NCBI GenBank assembly: GCA_964431735.1
Contig: CAYSLJ010000012.1
Span: 1 to 64,000 of the forward strand
Reading direction: 5' to 3'
Source of the DNA: CALARM01 sp964431735
GTDB taxonomy: Bacteria; Vulcanimicrobiota; SpSt-956; JAKJGF01
DNA: 64,000 bases
A program made the translations under genes and the position numbers. Of this stretch, positions 1-9,253 are shown piece by piece. The notes beneath the pieces are model-generated. The model was not told the origin of the DNA and did no database searches. It saw only the letters and a program-made list of their open reading frames with translations. Numbering within the stretch: position 1 is the stretch's first letter; every line of letters begins with the position of its first letter.

Positions 1-140
1 ACAAATTTCTTTTTCCCTTGTATGTAAAATCACCTGTCATTTTTAAACGCAATTCAGCTTATCACTAATCCCGATATATGCTTGACTTTTACTGTAAAAT
101 AAAATATATTTATTCTGAAGGAATAAATTTTGGTGTAGAA

Positions 141-884
141 ATGCTAATGAATATTAAGCAAATAAAAAAATATAAAAAAGCTTTTACTGTTATAGAATTA
201 TTGATTGTCATATTTCTGTTCGGTATATTTCTTTCTGCCATAGGTACGATATGTGTTCAGGGAATAAAAGCTTTTCATAGATCCAGGAATAAACTGGTAA
301 CACAGCAGGAAGCACAGATGTCTATTGACAGACTATGCAGAGAATTAAATGAAAGTTATGAGCCTGGTATGGCAATAAAAAAAAGCCATGACAACGGAGG
401 AGATCCTAATGAAATATGGGATGCAATCTGTTTTCCTACCTCCAGAAATAATGATGATGCATCAGGTAATACAAATATGAAAAATGGTAAATTAGAGTGG
501 AACAGATATGTAGTTTATTTTAAAAAAATGGGAACAAAAGAAGTTTACAGAAGGGTGATTCAGGTTACAGGTTACCCGGTAAATTCTTTATATCCTGAAG
601 CAGTTCCGAAGGATAAACTCGAAGATTTCCTTAAACCATCGTATCCTCTCAGCTGTCCTCCTGCCTACAGTGTGTCCTCAGGCTCCATTACAGATGACAG
701 AAAAATAGCAAAAGAGATTTATAGTATAGAATTTGATTTATATAATCCTTCTCTTGTCAATGTAGGTATACCGGTGGTACATATTACAGTCGATGCCAGG
801 GTTAAACAGGGGACAGATGCAAACGGTAAGGATATCTATGAACAAACTGTTCTGACTACCGATGTAAAGCCTGCTAATAATTGA
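141..884 (+). CDS. Type IV prepilin-like minor pilin (PilW/GspJ-type)
   Basis: The N-terminus has a short basic leader, then the prepilin peptidase site and helix KKAFTVIELLIVIFLFG, with Phe at +1 and Glu at +5. This is the class III signal of type IV pilins and type II pseudopilins. The rest is a polar, globular domain of about 200 residues with no motif I recognise. The reading frame is open back to an ATG at 78, but the ATG at 141 (or 147) gives a normal short leader, so I start there. An AAGGA-like ribosome site lies about 20 bases upstream, which is rather far. It faces the PilV-like gene tail to tail with a 2-base gap. Role inferred: minor subunit priming pilus or pseudopilus assembly in the inner membrane. 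Confidence 0.75.
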   Translation: MLMNIKQIKKYKKAFTVIELLIVIFLFGIFLSAIGTICVQGIKAFHRSRNKLVTQQEAQMSIDRLCRELNESYEPGMAIKKSHDNGGDPNEIWDAICFPTSRNNDDASGNTNMKNGKLEWNRYVVYFKKMGTKEVYRRVIQVTGYPVNSLYPEAVPKDKLEDFLKPSYPLSCPPAYSVSSGSITDDRKIAKEIYSIEFDLYNPSLVNVGIPVVHITVDARVKQGTDANGKDIYEQTVLTTDVKPANN

Positions 885-886
885 CA

Positions 887-1552
887 TTACCAGGGATCCG
901 GTTTTGTTCTTGTAATAAATCCTTCAAAAGAAACATGTTTTAAATGTGAAGTCATACCTGCAGCATCTCTTTCTTTCCAGTATACGGTAACAACCAGATG
1001 TTTTATTTTATTTATATTATAACCATTATCCCATGACTTTACTTCAACAACAGGTGTAAATATTACATTTTTTATGTTTACAGGTTTAAAGGGCTCAATT
1101 ATATCATTGGGAAATCCGTCCTGATTGAGATCATAATAAGGAGGATTTATAATGTCTCCGTTAGGATTGGCTCTGCTGTAAAAATTTGCGCTGTCTCCAT
1201 TTGCACCGTAATAGGCACCGTCTCCTCCTGGAAGATCGGAAGTATTTGCTTCATGATGGACAAATTTCCCCGTTTGATTCGGATCGTTTGCATCTCCTCT
1301 GTCAGGATAATAATAGTTACTGTTGTTTATATCCGCTATACCGGGATAAAAAGGAATCATGTGAAAATTTTCTTTGTAAACTTCAAATTGAGCTATGGCA
1401 AGATTTGAAGCTATAGTAATATTTTCACCTTTTTTTATCATCATAAGTCCCTGGGCTATAACACCAAATGTTATCAGCACACCTGTGAGAAGAATTATCA
1501 TTGAAATTAAAATTTCTATTAAAGATAAACCTTTTTTTGATTTAATAATCAT
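887..1552 (-). CDS. PilV-like minor pilin / prepilin-type protein
   Basis: A 221-residue protein with the prepilin motif KKGLSLIEILISMIILL near the N-terminus (cleavage before Leu or a neighbouring residue, Glu at +5). This is followed by the helix continuation and residues resembling PilV (GENITIASNLAIAQFEVYKENF, shown here in part of the N-terminal helix). The C-terminal half is polar and rich in Asn, Gly and Pro. It lies on the opposite strand to the two flanking pilin-type genes, which is unusual because pilV, pilW and pilX genes normally run together in one operon. Its promoter must lie in the 1553-1781 gap, shared divergently with the PilX-like gene. Exact pilin class uncertain. Confidence 0.75.
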   Translation of the reverse strand: MIIKSKKGLSLIEILISMIILLTGVLITFGVIAQGLMMIKKGENITIASNLAIAQFEVYKENFHMIPFYPGIADINNSNYYYPDRGDANDPNQTGKFVHHEANTSDLPGGDGAYYGANGDSANFYSRANPNGDIINPPYYDLNQDGFPNDIIEPFKPVNIKNVIFTPVVEVKSWDNGYNINKIKHLVVTVYWKERDAAGMTSHLKHVSFEGFITRTKPDPW

Positions 1553-1781
1553 TTTAATTATCAGTTATTCCTTCTATATTTGTAATCATAATACTGTAAT
1601 TTTATTATATCAAATTATTATTATGTTTAATATATATTTTATTAAAAATCAGTTGAAGAAAAAAATCTTGACTATCTGAAGCTTATAGACTAGAATTTAT
1701 ATATAGACTATAGTTTTGCACTTTTAAAAAAATTGTAATTTCTTATATATACAATTTCCAGTAAATCAGAGGTGAACGTTA

Positions 1782-3638
1782 ATGAAATATTTTAAGAAGC
1801 ATGGTATAGTCCTTTTTACCGTACTGTGTGTAATGGTGATTTTACTGATTATTTCTTTATCTATAGTTACCCTGAGTACAGGAAGTATAAGAACTATGGG
1901 AAATATCAATTCCAGATTTCAGGCTCTTAACCTTGCGAATTCTGCCTGTATGTATGGCATATATGAGCTTGAAACTAACTGGGCTACTGTTACTGCCTGG
2001 GGACCGGGGTATATGCCAGGCCCTCCGTCTTCTATGTCCTTTATTACGAGGGATATAACCGGTATGAACGGAATCAAGGGGAAATGTAAAGTCGCTTATG
2101 TCGATAATCTCAATAATCCGCAAAAAGGAACTGTAATAGGAGGCCCTTCTTTTTATCCGTCTCTTACGAGTACAGACATTTACGGAGAAACGGCAATGAT
2201 TATAGGACAGGGTGAATACAACGGTTTTAAGAGGACTGTTAAAGTTACTGTTAAACACACATATTTCGGTTCCGGTGTTGATGGCTCCATATCTTTAGGT
2301 AATGACAAAATTCTGGTAACAGGTATTGAAAATATTAATACCCTGAGTCCCGGATCCGGAACCCTTTATTCTCACGGAGATATTACTTATAATGCTCTGA
2401 ACAGCTATAGTATTCTGAACGGAAGTCTTCTCTGTACCAATGGAAATATACCTGCCCCTTCGTCAGGAGTAACAATAGATCAGAGATTTCTTGAGCCGAA
2501 TCAGACAGATATAATAGGGCTTGTAGACTGGAATCTCAATGATCCGAATTTAACAGACGGAGATCCTGTTACTGATTATACGCCTGTAGCTTGTCCCACA
2601 GAACCTTCAGGACTGGATGCTAACAGTATATGCCGTCCTTCATTCAATGTAGACCCTGATATAGGAGACATCTGGACATATTATCATGAAGGTCGTTTAA
2701 CTGTAGATCATAATACCTTTGTAAATGGCAGTCTTTATGTATCCCATGATATGTCGGGGGGGACTATGGACGGAAACATTCATTTGCTTAACAATGCCAG
2801 TTTATTTGTAAATGGTATACTGAAAATAGATGGCACCATACTTAATAGTTCCTATGGAAATATATATGTTGCCGGTTATGTAGATCCCAATACCCCTGAT
2901 CCTAATACGAGAGGGATGGCTTTAAAGATAGGTGAAGTCAATCAGTATACTGTAGACAGGAGAAACTCACATGGTGTTGCCGTGTTTACAGATGGTGATA
3001 TAAGTATAGGTCCTGTTCCCAGGAGCTGGGAGTGGACCGGTATGGTGGACGAGTGGTATCAGAAAGCACCGGAGGATATCATGAAAGTTGCTGAAGTATT
3101 TAATATGTTAGGACTTCAGGAGGTGGATGCAGCTACGGCTACAGCATGGTACAACAACAGTAATATTTCCAAGGCTCTTGTAGGCTTCCCCGGTATCAGC
3201 GGAAGACAGATTCTGCAGGGAGTTGCAAATTATAAACTCGTAGATAAAGGTTTAAAACCGGTACCTGATGATGTTGCATACTGGTTTAAATATATGCCTT
3301 CCGAATGTTCCGACTGGATAGAAAATATAAGCTGGGATACCTTTAAATATAATCCCAGTCTTTATACAGGTGCAAATGATGTTTTTCTTCAGGGAGTATT
3401 TTTTACGCATGGTGATTTTTATACTACTAACTGGCCAGGGACTTACGCATGGTGGCCTGTTAGAATTGTAGGCAATGTTATTACCCATAAAACATCTGTA
3501 TCTCCTCCGGGACATAATGGAGATGTCAGGTTAAACGGTGCTTCTTCCATCATTCTTTATGAAGAATATTTTAATCAGAGATCAGGTAAGATTCCTGTGA
3601 AACCCATACTTACAATATATTCATGGCAGGAATTATGA
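1782..3638 (+). CDS. PilX-like pilus assembly protein with long beta-rich C-terminus
   Basis: A 618-residue protein. Residues 1-40 are a short basic segment followed by one hydrophobic helix (GIVLFTVLCVMVILLIISLS), then NINSRFQALNLANSACMYG. This is the layout of the PilX N-terminal domain (helix, then an ALNLANSA-type segment). The remaining 550 residues are rich in Gly, Asn, Ser and aromatic residues, with repeated short strands such as HGDI, NGSL and VNGI, suggesting a beta-helix-like passenger. This is much longer than typical PilX (about 200 residues). A GAGGTGA ribosome site precedes the ATG. Probably a surface-exposed minor pilin. The function of the C-terminal region is unknown. Confidence 0.65.
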   Translation: MKYFKKHGIVLFTVLCVMVILLIISLSIVTLSTGSIRTMGNINSRFQALNLANSACMYGIYELETNWATVTAWGPGYMPGPPSSMSFITRDITGMNGIKGKCKVAYVDNLNNPQKGTVIGGPSFYPSLTSTDIYGETAMIIGQGEYNGFKRTVKVTVKHTYFGSGVDGSISLGNDKILVTGIENINTLSPGSGTLYSHGDITYNALNSYSILNGSLLCTNGNIPAPSSGVTIDQRFLEPNQTDIIGLVDWNLNDPNLTDGDPVTDYTPVACPTEPSGLDANSICRPSFNVDPDIGDIWTYYHEGRLTVDHNTFVNGSLYVSHDMSGGTMDGNIHLLNNASLFVNGILKIDGTILNSSYGNIYVAGYVDPNTPDPNTRGMALKIGEVNQYTVDRRNSHGVAVFTDGDISIGPVPRSWEWTGMVDEWYQKAPEDIMKVAEVFNMLGLQEVDAATATAWYNNSNISKALVGFPGISGRQILQGVANYKLVDKGLKPVPDDVAYWFKYMPSECSDWIENISWDTFKYNPSLYTGANDVFLQGVFFTHGDFYTTNWPGTYAWWPVRIVGNVITHKTSVSPPGHNGDVRLNGASSIILYEEYFNQRSGKIPVKPILTIYSWQEL

Positions 3639-3647
3639 TAATTTTAG

Positions 3648-3728
3648 TGAGTAGTGATTCGTGAAAAGTGGAACGTACCAGTCACGCATTACGCATTACG
3701 CATCACGCATCACGCGTTACTCGTCACG
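3648..3728. repeat. Heptanucleotide repeat cluster (two families)
   Basis: Directly after the PilX-like stop come degenerate GTGAGTA/GTGAAAA units, then from 3681 an array of GCATTAC and GCATCAC units passing into GCGTTAC. Period is 7 throughout. Confidence 0.85.
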
Positions 3729-3778
3729 ACTATTTATTATGAAAATAATTATAAAATAAAACAAATAAAGGAGATTTT

Positions 3779-5206
3779 ATGCTGGAATTTAAGAATTTTA
3801 TAAACGGTACCTATGTAGATTCTTCCGTTAAACTCAATGTAATTAATCCTTATAGCGGAGAGGTTGCAGGAAAGGTATCTCAGGTAGGACATGAGGAACT
3901 GGAAGAGGCCATTGGCTGTGCATCCAGTTCATTTAATCTTACAAAAAAATTTCCTGTTTATAAGAAAGTAGAAATCTTAAAATATATAGCAAATAGAATA
4001 AAGGAAGAAAAAGAAGATTTTGCAAAACTTATAACCCTGGAAGCAGGGAAACCGATAAAGGATTCACGGATTGAAGTGGACAGAGCCGTAAACACTTTCA
4101 ATCTGGCATCTGAAGAAGTATCCAGAATAAACGGTGAATATTTTCCTCTTGATATTATCCCATCATGTGCCGGCAGAAAGGCAATAACAGGGAGATTTCC
4201 CAGGGGGCCGGTGGCAGCCATTTCCCCCTTTAATTTCCCTCTTAATCTGGTAGCACACAAAGTTGCTCCTGCAATTGCAGCGGGAAACCCCGTAATTATG
4301 AAACCATCTTCCCAGACTCCAATGACTGCTCTTAAACTTGCAGGAATAATAGGAGAAACAGATTTTCCGAAAGGTGCAGTAAATGCTCTCTGCTGTCCTT
4401 CCCGTATAGCAGAAAAACTTGCTTCAGACAACAGGGTGAAAGTTCTTTCTTTTACAGGAAGTCCTCCTGTGGGGTGGCATCTTAAAAGTCTGGCTACTCA
4501 AAAACAGGTAACTCTCGAACTTGGAGGCAATGCAGGTGTTATAGTTCATAATGATTGTGATGTTGATTCTGCAGTAAAGAGATGTGTTACAGGCAGTTTT
4601 TCTTTTTCCGGTCAGGTGTGTATATCGGTTCAGAGGATTTTCGTACAGAATAAGATTTTCCATATCTTTCTGGATAAATTTATAGAAGAAACTAAAAAAC
4701 TGAAAACAGGCGATCCTTTTGATGAAAATACAGATATTGGCCCTATGATTAATTCTGCGGGCAAGGATAAGGCTATGAGTTTTATAGAAGATGCTCTCAG
4801 CAGAGGAGCCAGGCTGCTACTCGGAGGTAAATCGACAGGTGGCAATATGGTAGAACCTGCAGTTCTTACAGAGGTAAAACCTTCCATGAAGGTGTTCTGT
4901 GAAGAAGCCTTTTCACCTGTTGTATCTATTATGGCTTATGAAGATTTTTTAGAGGCAGTAGATATGGTTAATAATTCAATTTTTGGACTTCAGTGTGGAG
5001 TTTTTACCGGTGATATAAAGAATATCTTTTACGCTTTTGAACATATAGAGACAGGAGGAGTAATAATTAATGACATATCTACGTTCAGAGCCGACAACAT
5101 GCCTTACGGAGGTATAAAAGAATCCGGTTTCGGAAGAGAAGGACTCAGGTATGCCATAGAAGAAATGACAGAACTTAAATTACTTGTTTTAAACATGAGT
5201 CGATGA
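3779..5206 (+). CDS. NAD(P)-dependent aldehyde dehydrogenase
   Basis: A full-length 475-residue aldehyde dehydrogenase superfamily member, oxidising an aldehyde to the acid with NAD(P). Key residues are visible: the oxyanion Asn152 in SPFNFPLN, the cofactor Lys175 in MKPSSQTP, the general base Glu247 in LELGGN and the catalytic Cys281 in SGQVCISVQR. The sequence style resembles the lactaldehyde / non-phosphorylating glyceraldehyde-3-phosphate dehydrogenase branch, but the substrate cannot be told from sequence. An AAAGGAG site precedes the ATG. It is monocistronic: a heptamer array lies upstream and a terminator about 140 bases downstream. Cytoplasmic. Confidence 0.9.
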   Translation: MLEFKNFINGTYVDSSVKLNVINPYSGEVAGKVSQVGHEELEEAIGCASSSFNLTKKFPVYKKVEILKYIANRIKEEKEDFAKLITLEAGKPIKDSRIEVDRAVNTFNLASEEVSRINGEYFPLDIIPSCAGRKAITGRFPRGPVAAISPFNFPLNLVAHKVAPAIAAGNPVIMKPSSQTPMTALKLAGIIGETDFPKGAVNALCCPSRIAEKLASDNRVKVLSFTGSPPVGWHLKSLATQKQVTLELGGNAGVIVHNDCDVDSAVKRCVTGSFSFSGQVCISVQRIFVQNKIFHIFLDKFIEETKKLKTGDPFDENTDIGPMINSAGKDKAMSFIEDALSRGARLLLGGKSTGGNMVEPAVLTEVKPSMKVFCEEAFSPVVSIMAYEDFLEAVDMVNNSIFGLQCGVFTGDIKNIFYAFEHIETGGVIINDISTFRADNMPYGGIKESGFGREGLRYAIEEMTELKLLVLNMSR

Positions 5207-5342
5207 AAAAAATCGGACTGTAAAATGATCTAAAATTTTACATTTTTTTACATTTAAAAACAGTTTTTTAAATTTTTAATATTATAATTCTTATGAGTAA
5301 TTAACAAGAATAATATATTACAAAGGCTAATTTTGCACCTGT

Positions 5343-5371
5343 CGCTCTGAAGAAATCAGAGCGATTTTTTA
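5343..5371 (+). terminator. Rho-independent terminator after the aldehyde dehydrogenase gene
   Basis: Perfect 8-bp stem CGCTCTGA / TCAGAGCG with a 5-base loop, followed by ATTTTTTA. It lies 137 bases after the stop codon. The stretch between stop and hairpin is AT-rich with no gene. Confidence 0.85.
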
Positions 5372-5454
5372 TTAATTAATTGCAATAATGAAAAAAATCC
5401 TGTATAATTTGGTAATGTTTTTATTGAGATGAGTTTTTATTTAGTCTTTTTTAT

Positions 5455-5526
5455 AGCTATCCATAAATAATGACCTCGTAATGCGTAAAGCTTAATGTGC
5501 AGGGATTAAGTCCGTCACGCGTTACG
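5455..5526. repeat. Dispersed composite repeat carrying heptamers (copy A)
   Basis: About 72 bases that match, in reverse complement, the block near 50150-50222: GCTATCCATAAATAATGACC, then CGTAATGC/GTAAAGC heptamers, then a GGGATTAA spacer, then CGTCACGCGTTACG. The rest of the 5207-5594 gap holds the terminator and AT-rich sequence. I saw no T-box or other leader ahead of hisS. Confidence 0.75.
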
Positions 5527-5594
5527 ACAAATTAAATATACTATATATGCTCACGCTCAGGTCAGCAAAAAAAATATTGAGAGGTTTATAAAAA

Positions 5595-6869
5595 ATGCTC
5601 TGTAAAGTACCAAGAGGAACTGTTGACATACTGCCTGGAACTGTGGAAAAGTGGCAATATATAGAAGATTTATTCAGGAAATTCTCTTTTTTATACGGCT
5701 ACAAAGAAATCAGGACGCCAATTTTTGAACATACGGAACTTTTTACCCGTGGTATCGGTGAAACAACTGATATTGTAGAAAAAGAAATGTACACCTTTCT
5801 GGATAAAAAGGGGAGGAGTCTTACTCTCAGACCTGAATGGACTGCTCCTGTTATGCGCTCTGTTATTGAACATAATATGTCCCTTTTTCCTCCTTTGAAA
5901 TTATTTTATGCAGGTCCTATTTTCAGGTATGAAAGGCCTCAACATGGAAGATATCGTCAGGCCCATCAACTCGGAATAGAAGTAATAGGTTCTGACAGCC
6001 CTCTTCTGGATGTAGAAGTTATAGATTTAATTTTCAGATTTTATAAGAAGCTCGGGCTTAAAGGATTATCTGTAAGTCTTAACAGTATAGGTTGTGCCGT
6101 GTGCAGACCTGATTCCAGAGAAAAGATAATAGAATTTTGCAGAAATAATCTGGATTCACTCTGTGATAATTGCAGGAGCCGTTTTGAAAGGAATCCTTTC
6201 AGAATACTTGATTGTAAAAATGAAGGTTGCAGAGAGATTGCCACTAAATGTCCTTCCACCCTTGAAACAATCTGTCAGCCATGTAAGGATCATTTCAACA
6301 CTGTTACAACCTGTCTGGATAAAATTAATATATCCTATAATATTGAGCATACCCTTGTGAGAGGTCTTGATTATTATACAAAAACAGTATTTGAAGTTGT
6401 TTCTCAGGATCTCGGTGCCCAGAGCTCTTTATGCGGCGGCGGAAGATATGATAATCTCATGGAAGTTCTTGGAGGAAAGCCCGCTCCCGGTGTCGGTGTC
6501 GCAGCAGGACTTGAAAGGGTTATTATGGTTATGGAAAAACAGGGATTATCCTTTGGACCGCCACAGGAAACCGGTCTCATTGTCATTCCTCTCGGTAAAG
6601 AAGCTTCTTTATATGGTGTTGAGCTTGTTACAAAAATAAGAGAAGAACAGTTTATTTCAGCAGAACTGTCCGTAAGTGACAGAGGACTCAGGGGACAGTT
6701 AAATCTTGTAAATAAGATGAATATTCCTCTTGCTATAATAATAGGCGACAGGGAACTTGAAGAGAAAGAAGTTATAGTAAGAGATATGAAAAAAGGCGAG
6801 CAGATTTCGGTAAAAATAGATGATTTAATTAACTGGCTGAAAAAGCAGTCAGCAGTCAGCTTGGTTTAA
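5595..6869 (+). CDS. hisS: Histidyl-tRNA synthetase
   Basis: Charges tRNA-His with histidine and ATP in the cytoplasm. 424 residues, the normal bacterial length. Class II motif 2 is at about 110-127 (FRYERPQHGRYRQAHQLG). The histidine-specific signatures are LVRGLDYYTKTVFE near 254-267 and GGGRYDNL near 280. Motif 3 contains GVAAGLERV near 301-309. The last 90 residues form the anticodon-binding domain. The C-terminus is odd: the final residues (KKQSAVSLV) are encoded by a CAGTCAG heptamer pair, so a tandem repeat has grown into or created the 3' end of the gene. Start chosen at the ATG giving the usual MLCKVPRGTVDILP N-terminus; there is a GAGAGG-like site upstream. Confidence 0.97.
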   Translation: MLCKVPRGTVDILPGTVEKWQYIEDLFRKFSFLYGYKEIRTPIFEHTELFTRGIGETTDIVEKEMYTFLDKKGRSLTLRPEWTAPVMRSVIEHNMSLFPPLKLFYAGPIFRYERPQHGRYRQAHQLGIEVIGSDSPLLDVEVIDLIFRFYKKLGLKGLSVSLNSIGCAVCRPDSREKIIEFCRNNLDSLCDNCRSRFERNPFRILDCKNEGCREIATKCPSTLETICQPCKDHFNTVTTCLDKINISYNIEHTLVRGLDYYTKTVFEVVSQDLGAQSSLCGGGRYDNLMEVLGGKPAPGVGVAAGLERVIMVMEKQGLSFGPPQETGLIVIPLGKEASLYGVELVTKIREEQFISAELSVSDRGLRGQLNLVNKMNIPLAIIIGDRELEEKEVIVRDMKKGEQISVKIDDLINWLKKQSAVSLV

Positions 6870-6912
6870 TAAGCTGATAGCTGATAGCTGATAGCTGATA
6901 GCTGATAGCTGA
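6844..6912 (+). repeat. CAGTCAG and GCTGATA heptamer arrays at the hisS 3' end
   Basis: CAGTCAG heptamers lie in frame inside the last codons of hisS (6844-6860). After the stop codon comes a run of AGCTGAT heptamers (6872-6912), about six units. It ends 17 bases before the next start codon. Confidence 0.9.
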
Positions 6913-6928
6913 AAAGGATTGGTGAATT

Positions 6929-7420
6929 ATGAATCTGGATTTTAATGCCATACAGGGATTGATTGAAGTATCTGATAGATGTGATATATCTGAATTAGTT
7001 ATAGAATATGATGGAGTAAAAATAGAAATAAGAAGAGACAGAAAAAGAGATGGCTCTTCTTTTGTTCTTCCTGCCGGTGCAGTTTATGAAGCTCCTCCTC
7101 CTGTAATTCAGACTGTACAGAATGCTGAAAAAGTCATGCCTCCGGTGCAGGAAAATAAAGTGGAAGAAGAGCACAGCCTCTATTATAAAGTCCTTTCACC
7201 TCTTGTAGGAGTTTTTTACAAAGCTCCCTGGCCCGGTGCTCCTCCTTTTGTTGAGATAGGAGATAAAGTATCTGCAGGGCAAACTCTATGTATTGTAGAA
7301 GCTATGAAGCTTATGAATGAAATAACGGCAGAAGTGTCAGGAACTGTAGTTAAGTGCCTGAGGGAAAATGAAGAAGTTGTTCAGAGCGGTGATATTCTGT
7401 TTCTAATTGACCCTGCATAA
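6929..7420 (+). CDS. accB: Biotin carboxyl carrier protein of acetyl-CoA carboxylase
   Basis: A 163-residue carrier that holds covalently bound biotin and shuttles carboxyl groups to acetyl-CoA for fatty acid synthesis. The biotin attachment motif is VEAMKLMNE with Lys127, inside a C-terminal lipoyl/biotinyl domain (about 88-162) that starts YYKVLSPLVGVFY, as in AccB. Residues 1-45 contain the usual AccB N-terminal segment (ELVIEYDGVKIEIRR), followed by a Pro/Val-rich linker. No accC or efp neighbour is present, unlike in many genomes. The start is at the ATG after an AAAGGA site that lies immediately after a heptamer array. Confidence 0.93.
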   Translation: MNLDFNAIQGLIEVSDRCDISELVIEYDGVKIEIRRDRKRDGSSFVLPAGAVYEAPPPVIQTVQNAEKVMPPVQENKVEEEHSLYYKVLSPLVGVFYKAPWPGAPPFVEIGDKVSAGQTLCIVEAMKLMNEITAEVSGTVVKCLRENEEVVQSGDILFLIDPA

Positions 7421-7456
7421 TCTATAAGCTCTTCATACAGATTATTTGAAGTCATT

Positions 7457-7490
7457 GTAACGCGTCACGCGTCACGCGTGACGCGTGACG
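7457..7490. repeat. Heptamer array forming a perfect 28-bp palindrome
   Basis: CGTCACG twice, then CGTGACG twice (7463-7490). The second half is the exact reverse complement of the first, so the array turns round at its midpoint. Confidence 0.95.
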
Positions 7491-7516
7491 ATTAATTAAG
7501 AGATATTTTTTATTTT

Positions 7517-9253
7517 ATGAGAAGATATTTATTTTTCCTCAATTATTTGAAACCCTACTGGTTTATATTGCTTATAGCCACTATTGCTACAGGCCTTGCC
7601 AATCTGAGTACCCTTGTTCAGCCCTTCCTTCTCAAATATGTAGTAACAAATGTGCTGGATAAAAAAGATTTGAATTCTCTTAACCTGGTTGTATTTATGA
7701 TTATAGGTGCCATGCTGGCAAAAGGAATTTCTTCTTATTTTCAAAGATATTTGATGTGTTTTGCTGGACAGAGTATAATAAGGGATCTGCGGGATAAGAT
7801 TTTTTCACATCTCGGCAAATTGCCTGTAAGTTTTTATGAAAGCAGTAAAACAGGTGATCTTATGACCCGTGTAACTACTGATGTATTAATCCTTCAGCAT
7901 GTCATTACAAATGTTGTTATTACACTGGTCAATGATACTGTTATGCTTGTATTTGCTTTCGGATGGATGATCTATAAAGACTGGACTCTGACCATTGTTA
8001 CCATGCTTCTTGCCCCGATGATTGCTCTTATTACAGGTAAATTTGGCAAAAAGATTGCTTCTGTAACGAAGCTTCTTCAGCAAAACCTCTCTGACCTTAC
8101 ATCTATGATGCAGGAAATAATTTCAGGCATAAGAATAGTAAAGGCCTTTTGCAGGGAACCTTATGAACTGGAAAGATTTAATAATGCAAATAAAAAGAAT
8201 CTCCGTTATACACTGAAATCAGAACAGCTTACTGCAACTCAAACGCCTGTCGTAGAATTTATTACAACCATAGGTGTTGCATGTGTTGTCTGGTACGGAG
8301 GATATGAAGTCATAACAGGAAAAATCAGTGCAGGAGATATTTTTGTTTTCTGGAGTTATCTCGGTCTTGCCTGTGCTCCTCTCAATCGCCTTACTGTAAC
8401 ATACAGTGATCTGCGAAAAGGTCTGATCTCGGCAGAAAGAATAGTGGAACTGCTTGATGTACCATGTGAAACAGGTGACAGTAAAGTTCTGAAAGATCTT
8501 CCTTCTATAAATGGTACAGTAGAATTTAAAGATATTTATTTTAAATATAATGAACAGGAAGAAGTACTGAAAAATATCAATCTTTCCGTTAAACCAGGTA
8601 ATCTGGTTGCTCTTGTAGGCCCAAGCGGCTCAGGGAAAAGTACCTTTATAAATTTGCTTATGAGGTTTTATAATCCCGTTTCCGGTAAGATTTTCATAGA
8701 TGGTTATGATATAACGGATTACAACCTTTATTCTTTAAGAAAACAGATAGGTGTCGTACCGCAGGACAGTATTTTATTTAACGGAACTATTTACGAAAAT
8801 ATTGCCTATGGAAGACTGGGAGCTACATCTGAGGAAATTGAAGAAGCTGCCCTTATGGCAAATGCTCATGACTTTATTGCTTCTTTTCCTGACGGTTATA
8901 ATACCGTCGTAGGTGAAAGAGGAGTAAAACTATCGGGAGGTCAGAGACAGAGGATTGCCATTGCAAGGGTTATACTCAGAAATCCCAGGATATTAATACT
9001 TGACGAAGCCACTTCATCTCTTGACAGTGAATCGGAAAATCTCATACAGGAAGCCCTTGCCAAATTAATGAAAGACAGAACATGTTTTGTCATAGCTCAC
9101 AGGCTGTCTACAATTTATAATGCAGATAAAATAGTCGTTATAGAAAACGGAGAAATCAAAGAAACAGGAACACATGAAGAATTAATAAAGCAAAACGGCA
9201 TATATGCCAGATTATGCTGGATACAGTTTCAGGCATCGGGAGTCCTTAAATGA
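7517..9253 (+). CDS. MsbA-like ABC exporter (fused transmembrane and ATPase domains)
   Basis: A 578-residue half-transporter acting as a homodimer in the inner membrane. Residues 10-300 hold six hydrophobic helices (ABC transporter type 1 domain). The ATPase domain has Walker A GPSGSGKST near 367, a Q-loop VPQDSILFNG, signature LSGGQRQR near 472, Walker B ILILDEATSSLDSE near 493 and the H-loop His in FVIAHRLST. Family members export lipid A-core, lipids, peptides or drugs. The overlapping GT9 gene and nearby envelope genes favour a lipid-linked envelope substrate, but this is inference. Its stop overlaps the next start (ATGA), so the two are translationally coupled. Confidence 0.92.
   Translation: MRRYLFFLNYLKPYWFILLIATIATGLANLSTLVQPFLLKYVVTNVLDKKDLNSLNLVVFMIIGAMLAKGISSYFQRYLMCFAGQSIIRDLRDKIFSHLGKLPVSFYESSKTGDLMTRVTTDVLILQHVITNVVITLVNDTVMLVFAFGWMIYKDWTLTIVTMLLAPMIALITGKFGKKIASVTKLLQQNLSDLTSMMQEIISGIRIVKAFCREPYELERFNNANKKNLRYTLKSEQLTATQTPVVEFITTIGVACVVWYGGYEVITGKISAGDIFVFWSYLGLACAPLNRLTVTYSDLRKGLISAERIVELLDVPCETGDSKVLKDLPSINGTVEFKDIYFKYNEQEEVLKNINLSVKPGNLVALVGPSGSGKSTFINLLMRFYNPVSGKIFIDGYDITDYNLYSLRKQIGVVPQDSILFNGTIYENIAYGRLGATSEEIEEAALMANAHDFIASFPDGYNTVVGERGVKLSGGQRQRIAIARVILRNPRILILDEATSSLDSESENLIQEALAKLMKDRTCFVIAHRLSTIYNADKIVVIENGEIKETGTHEELIKQNGIYARLCWIQFQASGVLK

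Noticed and set aside
5207..5594. T-box or other riboswitch ahead of hisS
   Set aside because: No T-box sequence or specifier-like structure. The gap holds a terminator and a repeat block.
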